From: Paracoccus nototheniae
GTDB taxonomy: Bacteria; Pseudomonadota; Alphaproteobacteria; Rhodobacterales; Rhodobacteraceae
Length of the DNA: 64,000 nt
Direction of reading: 5' to 3'
Assembly: GCF_004335005.1 (NCBI RefSeq)
Contig: NZ_RQRT01000001.1
Coordinates: forward strand, 62,001-126,000
The stretch's first letter is position 1. The number at the start of each line of letters is the position of its first letter. The notes beneath the pieces were generated by a model that was given only the letters and a program-made list of their open reading frames with translations, was not told the origin of the DNA and did no database searches. Both the position numbers and the translations under genes were made by a program. Below, in pieces: positions 7,825-16,034 of the stretch.

Positions 7825-9503
7825 TCGGCGGGATGCCGGTGGGCCAGCAGCGAAAAGCCCGTGCTGCGCAGCGCGGTCACAGCCGAGATGCCGACCAGAA
7901 TCGCTGCCCCCAGAATGAACAGCGCCATCGTGGCCAACGTCCAGTTCGCCTCGCCCAGAAAGGTGCCGATCTGCAGCAGCAGCGCATAGATGGCCATGGT
8001 CAGGACCAGCACCAAAGGCACCAGCGTATAGATTACCGGCCGCCCGAGCCGGGCCAGAATCACCGTCACCATCAGCAGCGTCAGCGAGGCCAGCAACTGG
8101 TTCGAGGTGCCGAACAGCGGCCAGATCACCATGCCGCCCGTCCCGTCCGAGGCCGCGCCGAAGGCGATCGCCAGACAGAAGCCGATGGCCAGCAGGGTGG
8201 CCAGCGTGCCGTTCTTCAGCGCGGTGACGCCGGTGATCTCTCCGGCTTCCTGAATGACATAGCGTTGCAGGCGGACCCCGGTATCCATCGTCGTGCCCGC
8301 AAACAGCGCTGCCGTCACCGTCAGGATGGTCGCGGCCAGTCCGGCGGGAATGCCCAGACCCTGCGAGACGATCGTGGCGCCGCCGGTCACGAAAGCCCCG
8401 ACGCTGCCTTGTCCAAAGCTGGTATAGACCGCCTGCCATTCGGCCAGCGAGGCAAAGCCCGCCGTGGCGCAGACGATGGCGGCCAGTGCCAGCATCCCCT
8501 CGCCCACCGCGCCGCCATAGCCGACCAGCCGGCCATCCGTCTCAAGATCCAGCTGCTTGGAACTGGTTCCCGACGAGACCAGCCCGTGGAACCCCGAGAT
8601 GGCGCCACAGGCGATGGTCACGAACAGCAGGGGCGCGATGGGCGGCGTGCCTTCGGGCACCTGATCGTTGATGAAGGGCACCACGACCGTCGGCGCCGAC
8701 AAAAGCGCGGCCGCATAGATGATGCCAAGCGCCACGAACAGCTGGATGCCATTGATGTAATCGCGCGGCTGCAGCAGCATCCAGACCGGCAGGGTCGAGG
8801 CGATGCCCGCATAAAGAAACAGCAGCAGCACCCACACCACCCGGTCGCTGAGGCCGAACATCTCGGTCGGCAGGGCCACCGGCACGGCATTGCCCAACAG
8901 GATCAGCCCGTACAGCAGCGCGACCCCGATGATCGTGGGCCACATCAGCCCGGCGCTGCTGCGATACAGCACCTGCCCGATGCCGATGGCCACGACGATG
9001 GCGCCCCAGACCGGGATGACGGCGGTCGGGAACTGGATCAGCAGGTTGGTGATGACGGTGGCGAATGCGGCATTCACCATCAGCAGCACCAGGAACATGA
9101 TCAGCATGAACATCCAGCGCGCCCGGCTGCCCAGCAGGCTTTCACTCAGCGCTCCGATCGACTGGCCCCGGTTGCGGACCGACGCCCAAAGCGCGCCCAT
9201 GTCATGCACACCTGCGAAGAACACCGTGCCCAGCACCACCCACAGGAAGGCCGGGCCCCAGCCCCAGATCACCGCGATGGCCGGGCCGACGATGGGCGCC
9301 GCCCCCGCGACAGAAGTGAAATGATGGCCCCACAGCACATAGCGGTTGGTCGGAACAAAATCGATGCCGTCCCGGAATTCATGCGCGGGGGTGCGGAAGC
9401 TTTCGTCCAGCTGATAGATCCGCGAGGCGATGAAGCGCGAATAGACGAACCACCCCGCCAGGATTCCGACAAGGCCAAAGCCGATGAGCACCAGTGAATT
9501 CAT
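7821..9503 (-). CDS. cstA: CstA-family carbon starvation / peptide or pyruvate transporter
   Basis: 560 aa polytopic inner-membrane protein with well over ten hydrophobic segments. Family signatures include 'TPAHEFRDGIDFVPTNRYVLWGHHFTSVAGAAPIVGPAIAVIWGWGPAFLWVVLGTVFFAGVHDMGALW', 'RNRGQSIGALSESLLG', 'SGFHGLVSSGTSSKQLD' and 'GTTMDTGVRLQRYVIQE'. CstA proteins take up peptides and the related BtsT/YjiY takes up pyruvate; the substrate here is not fixed. It is shorter than E. coli CstA (~700 aa) at the C-terminus. First gene of a three-gene operon with the CC-ended protein and an ArsA-like ATPase, both overlapping. Confidence 0.92.
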   Translation of the reverse strand: MNSLVLIGFGLVGILAGWFVYSRFIASRIYQLDESFRTPAHEFRDGIDFVPTNRYVLWGHHFTSVAGAAPIVGPAIAVIWGWGPAFLWVVLGTVFFAGVHDMGALWASVRNRGQSIGALSESLLGSRARWMFMLIMFLVLLMVNAAFATVITNLLIQFPTAVIPVWGAIVVAIGIGQVLYRSSAGLMWPTIIGVALLYGLILLGNAVPVALPTEMFGLSDRVVWVLLLFLYAGIASTLPVWMLLQPRDYINGIQLFVALGIIYAAALLSAPTVVVPFINDQVPEGTPPIAPLLFVTIACGAISGFHGLVSSGTSSKQLDLETDGRLVGYGGAVGEGMLALAAIVCATAGFASLAEWQAVYTSFGQGSVGAFVTGGATIVSQGLGIPAGLAATILTVTAALFAGTTMDTGVRLQRYVIQEAGEITGVTALKNGTLATLLAIGFCLAIAFGAASDGTGGMVIWPLFGTSNQLLASLTLLMVTVILARLGRPVIYTLVPLVLVLTMAIYALLLQIGTFLGEANWTLATMALFILGAAILVGISAVTALRSTGFSLLAHRHPAE

Positions 9504-9621
9504 GCAGGTTTCCTCCCTCTTGCCGCCAAGGGTAACAGAAAATCACGCGAGGGCCACCCGGTGGGGTTGTCATGCCTGTCGCTGCGGGCCGACCGCAGAT
9601 GGGGGCCTGACGCGGAGGGGG

Positions 9622-9963
9622 CGGCGGGCGCGGTTGGCCCACATCGATCGCAGCGCGATGGGCACGACGGTCCAGAGCGGCACCCGCTGGCCGCTGAACC
9701 GCCAGCGCATGACGGATGATCCGGGATTCCCGGCATTGGTCGACAATGCCTGTGCCGCCTCGCAGGCGATCGCGCTGGCGATGGGGCCGGTCATCCAGAC
9801 CCACAACATCACGCCCGGCATGCCCGACCCCAAGGGCGCTGCCGACAATACCGCGATGGTCGATGCGGGCATCGGCGTCCTGTCCCGTCTGGATGCCGTG
9901 CTGAACCCATTGGTTATCGATGAGGAGTGCGCGCTGGAAGAGCTGAACAGCGGCTGGACCGCC
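9622..9963 (+). pseudogene. Argininosuccinate lyase-like remnant (internally deleted)
   Basis: One open frame holds two pieces that look like separate parts of an argininosuccinate lyase/fumarase-class lyase. The first is a segment like 'RLAHIDRSAMGTTVQSGTRWPLNRQR' to 'LVDNA' (matching the 'R-V-N-R-S-P-M-G ... F-P-L-D-R' region). The second is a later segment 'ASQAIALAMGPVIQTHNITPGMPDPKGAADNT' through 'LDAVLNPLVIDEECALEELNSGWTA'. The stretch between them in the family, including the catalytic serine loop, is missing, as is everything after 'GWTA'. The frame continues as low-quality sequence. I read it as a decayed gene with an in-frame deletion; it could not be an active lyase. Confidence 0.5.
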
Positions 9964-10239
9964 ATGCCGGGTGGATCACTGAGCGATCCGGGGCGATCTA
10001 GACAGCGCTGCAAACGCTTGACGCGGATGTCCAGAGCCTCGGCCAGAACTGAGGCAAGCGGCCATGGGTGGCGCGGTGCCATGGCGATCCTGTGCCGTGG
10101 CACCGCATGCCGGGGTTTGGCAGGGGCCGTTGCGGCATTCCAATGGCCGGGCCCAGGTCTTATGATGGGTGACAGACGAAGCCTGACGATCGGTTCACGC
10201 AACGAAGGCATGACATGTTCGATAGCTGCACATGGCTGA

Positions 10240-10791
10240 ATGAACCGCGACACTGGGCAAGCACCCCCCGGCTTGGTGCAGGTCACCACCGACCGGGGCA
10301 GCGACTTCTGGCGCAGCACCCATTACGGGTTCACGCGGGACAGCGGGCATTTTCTGGGGCGGTCGTGGAGGGGTGATTTCACGGCCTCTGTGCGGGTCAG
10401 GGGCGATTATACCGAACTTTACGATCAGGCCGGCATCATGGTGCGGGTCGATGAGACGGCATGGATCAAGGCCGGGATCGAACTGTCGGACGGGGCGGCC
10501 TGCCTTGGCAGCGTGCTGACCAACGGATCGTCGGATTGGGCCACGTCCCCCTATGCCGGCAAGGCCTCGGATCTGTATCTGCGCGTGACGGTGGCAAAAG
10601 GCGTTCTGCGACTGCAGACCTCCGAGGATGGTCTGCGATGGCCGCTGCTGCGGCTTTGCCCGTTTCCCGTCGCGCAATCCTATCTGGTCGGCCCGATGTG
10701 CTGCACCCCCGAGCGTGAGGGTCTGAAGGTCAGGTTTTCCGATTTCCATGTCGGCCCGCCGCTTGGCAAGGCTTTGCACGATCTCACCTGA
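10240..10791 (+). CDS. DUF1349-family protein (5' end apparently frameshifted)
   Basis: 183 aa from the ATG at 10240. Body typical of DUF1349 / 'regulation of enolase 1' beta-sandwich proteins: 'VQVTTDRGSDFWRSTHYGFTRDSGHFLGRSWRGDFTASVRVRGDYTELYDQAGIMVRVDE', then 'WIKAGIELSDGAACLGSVLTNGSSDWA'. The usual N-terminus is present but in another frame: ATG at 10215 reads MFDSCTWLNEPRHWAS, and removing one C from the C6 run at 10264-10269 joins it to 'PGLVQVTTD'. So the intact ancestral gene was probably 10215-10791. Function of the family is not established; a carbohydrate-binding lectin-like fold is likely. Its 3' end overlaps the convergent YciI gene by 8 bp. Confidence 0.8.
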   Translation: MNRDTGQAPPGLVQVTTDRGSDFWRSTHYGFTRDSGHFLGRSWRGDFTASVRVRGDYTELYDQAGIMVRVDETAWIKAGIELSDGAACLGSVLTNGSSDWATSPYAGKASDLYLRVTVAKGVLRLQTSEDGLRWPLLRLCPFPVAQSYLVGPMCCTPEREGLKVRFSDFHVGPPLGKALHDLT

Positions 10792-11095
10792 CTGCGGCTT
10801 GGTCGCGCGATCTGAGGTGGATCATCGGGAAATGGTCGTAATGCCCGACGCCGTTCCTGATGATCGGGTCTTCGCCGGTCAGGGCCGCAATGTCCTGGCC
10901 CGCATCGATCTGCCACAACGAGACGCCATAGCTGCCCGTCGGATCGATCACCGGGCCATGCGCCACGACAAGACCGCGCGATGTCATCTCGTCCAGATAG
11001 GCGCCATGCTGTCCCATCCAGATCTTTTCGTCGGGTGTCATGGTGGACAGGAAATCGGCGCGGGGCGGAATGAATTTGCAAAGATAGCCTGGCAT
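10784..11095 (-). CDS. YciI-like family protein
   Basis: 103 aa soluble alpha/beta ferredoxin-fold protein of the YCII family: starts 'MPGYLCKFIPPRADFLSTMTPDEKIWMGQHGAYLDEMTSRGLVVAHGPVID', with the conserved His and Asp region and the 'GSYGVSLWQIDAGQDIAALTGEDPIIRNGVG' half. Members are small dimers with proposed hydrolase-like or signalling roles; no specific reaction can be assigned. It is transcribed away from the TetR gene, and a palindrome lies between them, so it is the probable target of that regulator. Confidence 0.85.
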   Translation of the reverse strand: MPGYLCKFIPPRADFLSTMTPDEKIWMGQHGAYLDEMTSRGLVVAHGPVIDPTGSYGVSLWQIDAGQDIAALTGEDPIIRNGVGHYDHFPMIHLRSRDQAAVR

Positions 11096-11139
11096 GATGG
11101 CGGCCTTGTCTGTGAGGGTTGTTGATAGATGCTTTCCAA

Positions 11140-11160
11140 CATCTAATTTTTTATTAGATG
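11140..11160. promoter_or_regulatory. Operator-like inverted repeat between YciI and TetR genes
   Basis: Perfect 8-bp arms CATCTAAT and ATTAGATG flank a T5 spacer, in an AT-rich divergent intergenic region. This is the kind of site a TetR-family repressor uses, here probably for the divergent TetR gene and its target. Confidence 0.6.
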
Positions 11161-11269
11161 ATTAATGTAATCTTAAAAGTCAAGCAGGATCGGGATGGCT
11201 TTCCATCTTTGCATCCGACGGGATAAACATTACATGTCAGCCGTCATCCATTTCGGGAAAGCGGCAACC

Positions 11270-11848
11270 ATGCGTGTCAGCAACGCTCAGGCGCGGGAAA
11301 ATCGCGAGAGGGTCATCGATGTGGCCGCCGCGCAGTTTCGCGAACGCGGGATCGAGGGGATCGGCATTGCCGATCTGATGAAATCCGCAGGCCTGACCCA
11401 TGGCGGGTTCTACAAGCAGTTCCGGTCCAAGGACGACCTTGTCGTGCAGGCCGTCACGCGCGCCATCGACGGCACGACCGCCGATATCGGGGCGCAGATC
11501 GGGGCCGCCGACGATCCGCTGGCGGCGCTGATCGCGTTCTATGTCTCGACGGTCCATCGTGACAATCCGGCCCGGGGCTGCAGTCTGGCCAGTCTGGCCG
11601 TCGATGCGACCCGCAGCGACGATCCGGCCTTTCGGGCGCTGATCGGCGATCTGGTTGCGCGCTATCTGGCGCTGCTGACCGATCTGGCCACGGGTCAGGA
11701 CGCTGCATCGGCGCGACAGACCGCGATCGTCACGCTGTCACAGATGCTGGGGGCCGTCATTCTGGCGCGCGCCGTGCCCGACAAGGCGCTGTCCGATGAG
11801 ATCCTTCAGGTCGTCGCGCGCGATCTGTCACCCGACCGCGACGCCTGA
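11270..11848 (+). CDS. TetR-family transcriptional regulator
   Basis: 192 aa from the ATG at 11270 (MRVSNAQARENRE); a longer in-frame start at 11195 would add 25 non-family residues. The N-terminal HTH is typical: 'RVIDVAAAQFRERGIEGIGIADLMKSAGLTHGGFYKQFRSKDDLVVQAVTRAI'. The C-terminal ligand domain includes 'ARGCSLASLAVDATRSD', as in the AcrR/NemR-like group that senses small electrophiles or similar ligands. Divergent from the YciI gene with a 21-bp palindrome between, suggesting repression of itself and that gene. Confidence 0.88.
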   Translation: MRVSNAQARENRERVIDVAAAQFRERGIEGIGIADLMKSAGLTHGGFYKQFRSKDDLVVQAVTRAIDGTTADIGAQIGAADDPLAALIAFYVSTVHRDNPARGCSLASLAVDATRSDDPAFRALIGDLVARYLALLTDLATGQDAASARQTAIVTLSQMLGAVILARAVPDKALSDEILQVVARDLSPDRDA

Positions 11849-11964
11849 CGCGCCGACAGGACGCCCCCCACGGCGGCGCTGCGTCCGGGCGAACGGTCGG
11901 GCCCCTTGAGGGACGACGGCCCGCCAGGGCGCAGGCCGTCTGTGGATGGCGCAGGGTGCACCGC

Positions 11965-12004
11965 CTGTCACCGAGATGTCATTGCGGGGTCAGGCGATCG
12001 TCAC
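11965..12004 (+). promoter_or_regulatory. Tandem Pho box upstream of phnC
   Basis: CTGTCACCGAGATGTCAT at 11965-11982 matches the PhoB box (two CTGTCAT-like 7-mers with a 4-bp linker) at nearly every position. The GTCA core repeats at 11967, 11978, 11989 and 12000, an exact 11-bp period, so two PhoB dimers could bind in tandem. It ends about 40 bp before phnC and predicts induction on phosphate starvation. Confidence 0.8.
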
Positions 12005-12044
12005 GCAACAGGGTTAATCCAGCCTCAGCAACCCAAGAGGCTTC

Positions 12045-12875
12045 ATGCTGGACGTTCGCTCTGCCACCAAACTGTTCGGCCAGAAGGCCGCCGTCGACAA
12101 TGTCAGCATGACCGTGAACGGTCCGGCCTTTGTCGGCATCATCGGCCGGTCCGGTGCCGGGAAATCGACCTTTCTGCGTATGATGAACGGGCTGACGCCC
12201 GCCAGCGGCGGACAGATCCTTGTCGATGGCCGCGATATTCTGGCGCTGCGGGGGGCCGACATGCGCGCCTGGCAAAGCCAATGCGCGATGATCTTTCAGC
12301 AGTTCAATCTGGTGCCGCGCATGGATGTGGTGTCGAATGTGCTGCACGGCATCCTGAACCGCCGCGCGACCTGGTCGACGGTGCTGAACCTGTGGCCCCG
12401 CGCCGACATTGTCCGCGCGCTGGAAATCCTCGACCGCCTCGGAATCGCCGAACAGGCCCCCAAGCGCGCTGAGGCCCTATCGGGCGGCCAGCAGCAGCGC
12501 GTGGCGATCGCCCGGGCGCTGATGCAGGATCCCCGCATCATTCTGGCCGATGAACCCATCGCCAGTCTGGACCCGATGAACGCGCAGATCGTGATGGACA
12601 CGCTGAAGCGCATCAATGTCGAGGATGGCCGCATGGTCATCGCCAACCTGCACACGCTGGACACCGCGCGCCGCTATTGCGACCGGGTGATCGGCATGCG
12701 GGACGGGCGGGTGGTCTTTGACGGCGTGCCCGACCAGCTGACCACCAATGTCGCGCGCGAGATTTACGGCGCCGACGCGGATTTCAACGAATCCGCCACC
12801 TCGACCGCGATCACCCCCGATCCCAGCCCCGACGCCCGCAAGGATGCCGAATACGCGGCGCAGATGCTGGCCTGA
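12045..12875 (+). CDS. phnC: Phosphonate ABC transporter ATP-binding protein PhnC
   Basis: 276 aa ABC ATPase that powers phosphonate import. Walker A '[20 protein letters not shown]', Q-loop region '[26 protein letters not shown]' (the NVLHG stretch is typical of PhnC), signature '[15 protein letters not shown]', Walker B '[26 protein letters not shown]' and H-loop '[28 protein letters not shown]'. First gene of phnC-phnD-phnE-phnE-SDR, behind a tandem Pho box. phnD follows after 23 bp. Confidence 0.95.
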   Translation: MLDVRSATKLFGQKAAVDNVSMTVNGPAFVGIIGRSGAGKSTFLRMMNGLTPASGGQILVDGRDILALRGADMRAWQSQCAMIFQQFNLVPRMDVVSNVLHGILNRRATWSTVLNLWPRADIVRALEILDRLGIAEQAPKRAEALSGGQQQRVAIARALMQDPRIILADEPIASLDPMNAQIVMDTLKRINVEDGRMVIANLHTLDTARRYCDRVIGMRDGRVVFDGVPDQLTTNVAREIYGADADFNESATSTAITPDPSPDARKDAEYAAQMLA

Positions 12876-12898
12876 CCCTGACCCCTCCGGAGAGACCC

Positions 12899-13798
12899 AT
12901 GACCCGACTGATGACCCTGCTGGCCACCACCGCAGCGCTGGCCACCCCCCTGCATGCGCAGGAAATCACCGAGTTCCGCATCGGCCTGCTGGGCGGAGAG
13001 AACGCGCAGGACCGCATGGCGTCCAACGAATGCCTGCGCGGCTATGCCGAAGAAGCGCTTGGCGTGCCCGTCCGCCTGTTCACCCCCGCCGATTACAACG
13101 GCGTCATTCAGGGCCTGCTGGGCGACGCGCTGGACATGGCGTGGCTGGGCGCATCCGCCTATGCCGCCGTCTATGTCGCGGACGAGGAAAAGGTCGAGCC
13201 GGTTCTGGTCAAGACCAATCTGGACGGCAGCTATACCTATCATTCCATCGGCTTTGCCCGCGCCGACAGCGGCATCACCTCGCTGGACGATATGGAGGGC
13301 AAGTCCTTTGCCTTTGCCGATCCCAATTCGACCTCGGGGTTCCTGATCCCGAATGTGGAACTGCCTGCCGAAGGCTATTCGATGACCGAGGGCGACTATT
13401 TCAGCCGCATCGGGTTCTCGGGCGGGCATGAGCAGTCGATCATCGCGGTCGTGAATGGCGATTACGACGCGGGCGTGACCTGGGCGGACGGGCAGGGCGC
13501 ATGGGAAGACGGCTATAATTCCGGCGCGCTGCGCAAGGCCGCCGACAGCGGCATCGTCGACATGAACGACATCGTCGAGATCTGGAAATCCTCGCCCATT
13601 CCGGAAGGTCCGGTGGTCCTGCGCAAGGATCTGCCCGCCGATGTCAAACAGACGATGATCGATCTGGTCGCAGGCCTGCACGAGACCGACCCCGAATGCG
13701 CCTATGGCGTCGCAGCGGGCGAGACGGCGGGCTTTTCCCCGGTCACGCACGAGGAATACCAGACCATCATCGACATCCGCCGCGCCGAGATGAACTGA
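12899..13798 (+). CDS. phnD: Phosphonate-binding periplasmic protein PhnD
   Basis: 299 aa with a short signal peptide ('LMTLLATTAALATPLHA'). Body typical of PhnD: 'EFRIGLLGGENAQDRMASNECLRGYAEEALGVPVRLFTPADYNGVIQGLLGDALDMAWLGASAYA', 'SYTYHSIGFARADSGITSLDDMEGKSFAFADPNSTSGFLIPN' and 'WADGQGAWEDGYNSGALRKAAD'. It captures phosphonates in the periplasm for the PhnC/PhnE importer. Start has GGAGAG nearby. A strong hairpin follows its stop codon. Confidence 0.95.
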   Translation: MTRLMTLLATTAALATPLHAQEITEFRIGLLGGENAQDRMASNECLRGYAEEALGVPVRLFTPADYNGVIQGLLGDALDMAWLGASAYAAVYVADEEKVEPVLVKTNLDGSYTYHSIGFARADSGITSLDDMEGKSFAFADPNSTSGFLIPNVELPAEGYSMTEGDYFSRIGFSGGHEQSIIAVVNGDYDAGVTWADGQGAWEDGYNSGALRKAADSGIVDMNDIVEIWKSSPIPEGPVVLRKDLPADVKQTMIDLVAGLHETDPECAYGVAAGETAGFSPVTHEEYQTIIDIRRAEMN

Positions 13799-13815
13799 TC
13801 CCTCTGCCCAAACAG

Positions 13816-13845
13816 GACCGGACCCCGCGCAGGGTCCGGTCTTTT
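13816..13845 (+). terminator. Intercistronic hairpin with T4 tail after phnD
   Basis: A perfect 10-bp stem (GACCGGACCC with GGGTCCGGTC) closes a 6-nt loop and is followed by TTTT. It sits between phnD and the first phnE, so it is probably a partial terminator or mRNA-stabilising element that raises binding-protein output over the permeases. Confidence 0.75.
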
Positions 13846-13863
13846 CATATCCGGGAGGCCGCG

Positions 13864-14709
13864 ATGGCACTGGCAGACATCCGCGACGATTATCTGGCGC
13901 TGACGCGCCGCCGCCGCCTCTATGGCGGGTTGCTGGTCGTGATCTTCGTGGCCATGATGGTGTCGGGGTTTCGCGTGGCCGACGGTCGCAATGCCGGGGG
14001 CTTCTGGCAGGGCCTGTCCAGCGTCGGCGATTTTCCCGCCGATGTGGTGTCCGAGGCGGTCGCGAAATTCGCCAATCTGCCCGGTCATATGGTCCGCGCC
14101 ATGCCCGCGATGATCGAGACGCTGAACATCGCGCTGGTCGCCACCCTGCTGGGCTGCATGGCGGGCACTGCGCTGGCCATGGGATCGACCCGCGGGCTGG
14201 CGCGCTGGCCGCGTCTGGTGCCGGTCATGCGCCGCATTTCCGACGTGTTCCGCGCCATCCCGGAAATCGTCATCGCGCTGGTGCTGATCTTCATTCTGGG
14301 CGGCGGCCCGGTCCCCGCCGTGATCGCCATCGCCATCCACACGGCAGGCGCCATGGGCAAGCTGTTTTCCGAGGTGAACGAGAACGTCGATCTGAAACCG
14401 CTGGACGGGCTGGCCTCGGTCGGGGCGAACTGGTCGCAGCGCATCTGGCTGGGGGTGATCCCGCAGGTGGCGCCCAATTACCTGTCCTATGGCCTGTTGC
14501 GGCTGGAAGTGAACATCCGCGCATCCGCCATCCTGGGGTTCGTCGGTGCGGGCGGCATCGGATACGAATTGCGCAACGCGATGACCTTCGGGCAGGGCAA
14601 GTTCGATCAGGCGGCGGCGATCTTTCTGATGCTGTTCGCCGCGATCGTGGTGGTCGATCAGATCTCGGGTGTGGCCCGCAACCGCCTGACACACGGAGCA
14701 GCCCTGTGA
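13864..14709 (+). CDS. phnE: Phosphonate ABC transporter permease PhnE (first)
   Basis: 281 aa inner-membrane permease. Start ATG 13864 has GGGAGG upstream. After a short cytoplasmic N-terminus come about six hydrophobic segments, with the coupling-helix (EAA-type) region 'KPLDGLASVGANWSQRIWLGVIPQVAPNYLSYGLLRLEVNIRASAILGFVGAGGIGYELRNAM', typical of PhnE. Pairs with the second PhnE and PhnC. Its stop overlaps the next start as GTGA. Confidence 0.92.
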   Translation: MALADIRDDYLALTRRRRLYGGLLVVIFVAMMVSGFRVADGRNAGGFWQGLSSVGDFPADVVSEAVAKFANLPGHMVRAMPAMIETLNIALVATLLGCMAGTALAMGSTRGLARWPRLVPVMRRISDVFRAIPEIVIALVLIFILGGGPVPAVIAIAIHTAGAMGKLFSEVNENVDLKPLDGLASVGANWSQRIWLGVIPQVAPNYLSYGLLRLEVNIRASAILGFVGAGGIGYELRNAMTFGQGKFDQAAAIFLMLFAAIVVVDQISGVARNRLTHGAAL

Positions 14710-16034
14710 CCGCCCTTCCCATGACCGCCGACACCCTGCACGACCGCACCATCCGCCTGATGGACCGCAAACGGCGCCTTGCGCTGGCCGTGCCCGCGCT
14801 GATCCTGGCCTATCTGGTCTATGCCGCCATGGCCTTTGATCTGGCCGGGCTGGCGCAGCGGGCGCGGCTGGACAATGCCGCCGTGCTGATGGCCGACATG
14901 GTGACCCACAAGGTTCACGTCACCCGCGACAATCGCCGCGAGACCCTGTCGGTCAGCGTCGAGGGGTCGAACCGCGCCACCTATCCCGCCGACCGCCTGC
15001 CGGACTGGATCGACGCCGGTGGCGCGATCACCCGCATCGATCTGGGCGCAGGGCATGTGGTGACCTATGACGGGCCGCGCGTGGTCTATGACATTCCCGA
15101 TTACGGCCCCGTGACGCTGGACACGACCGACGGCGTGGCGCTGGACGTGCCGGGCGGCACGCTGCCCGATTTCATCAACGCATCCCCTGCCCGCGTGACC
15201 ATCACCACCGATCAGGGCCGCGTCACCGCCACCCGGTCGCGCACCGAAACGCTGCGCTATTTCTGGGGGTGGGAGATGTTTTTTTTCGACCTTTCCAGCC
15301 CGTTCTCGGGGCAGTCGGCGGGCGCGGTGCTGGGCACCATCCTGGGGGGCGAACGGCTGGTCGAGGGCCGCAGCAACCTGTCGCTGGCCCTGTCAGAGTT
15401 CTGGACCAATGACATCTGGCAGCATGGCGCGGTCGCATGGGCCATCTTCGAGACCGTTCTGATGGCCTTTCTGGGCACCTTCGGCGCGGCCTTCGTGGCG
15501 CTGCCGCTGGCCTTTCTGGCGGCGCAGAACTTTACCCCGTCGCGCTGGCTGCGGTTCGGCATCCGCCGCGTCTTCGATTTCGTGCGGGGCGTGGATGCGC
15601 TGATCTTCACGATCATCCTGTCGCGCGCCTTCGGCCCCGGTCCGCTGACCGGCGCGCTGGCGATCCTGTTGACCGACACCGGCAGTTTCGGAAAGCTGTT
15701 TTCCGAGGCGCTGGAGAACGTGGATGACAAGCCCGTCGAAGGCATCCGGTCCACCGGCGCCAATGCGCTTCAACGCTATCGGTTCGGGGTGATCCCGCAG
15801 ATCCTGCCGGTGCTGTTGTCGCAGATGCTGTATTTTCTGGAATCCAACACCCGCAGCGCGACGATCATCGGCGCCATCACCGGCGGCGGCATCGGTCTGC
15901 TGCTGACGCAGGCGATCCAGACGACGCAGGATTGGGAAAAGGTCACCTATTACATCCTGCTGGTGATCGCGATGGTGATCGCGATGGACAGCCTGTCGGG
16001 CTGGCTGCGCCGCAAGCTGATCCGCGGCGGATGA
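14706..16034 (+). CDS. phnE: Phosphonate ABC transporter permease PhnE (second, with large insert)
   Basis: 442 aa, much longer than the ~280 aa of the first PhnE. Start is GTG 14706 overlapping the previous stop (ATG at 14721 is an alternative). One hydrophobic segment (about 28-48) is followed by ~170 residues of polar, beta-rich sequence ('MVTHKVHVTRDNRRETLSVSVEGSN' to 'VTITTDQGRVTATRSRTET') before the membrane block starting near residue 190. That insert would lie in the periplasm. The C-terminal part has the permease signature 'KPVEGIRSTGANALQRYRFGVIPQILPVLLSQMLYFLESNTRSATIIGAITGGGIG'. The downstream SDR gene overlaps as ATGA. Confidence 0.9.
   Translation: MTALPMTADTLHDRTIRLMDRKRRLALAVPALILAYLVYAAMAFDLAGLAQRARLDNAAVLMADMVTHKVHVTRDNRRETLSVSVEGSNRATYPADRLPDWIDAGGAITRIDLGAGHVVTYDGPRVVYDIPDYGPVTLDTTDGVALDVPGGTLPDFINASPARVTITTDQGRVTATRSRTETLRYFWGWEMFFFDLSSPFSGQSAGAVLGTILGGERLVEGRSNLSLALSEFWTNDIWQHGAVAWAIFETVLMAFLGTFGAAFVALPLAFLAAQNFTPSRWLRFGIRRVFDFVRGVDALIFTIILSRAFGPGPLTGALAILLTDTGSFGKLFSEALENVDDKPVEGIRSTGANALQRYRFGVIPQILPVLLSQMLYFLESNTRSATIIGAITGGGIGLLLTQAIQTTQDWEKVTYYILLVIAMVIAMDSLSGWLRRKLIRGG

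Noticed and set aside
7368-9497. Very long rightward open frame (over 700 codons) opposite cstA
   Set aside because: Its translation is rich in Arg, Gln, His and Asp with no domain, and it lies antisense to cstA and the CC-ended gene, which have clear family motifs. High GC content keeps the antisense frame free of stops.
11906-12472. Open frame overlapping the start of phnC in another register
   Set aside because: It covers the Pho box and runs through phnC in a different frame, with no family features.
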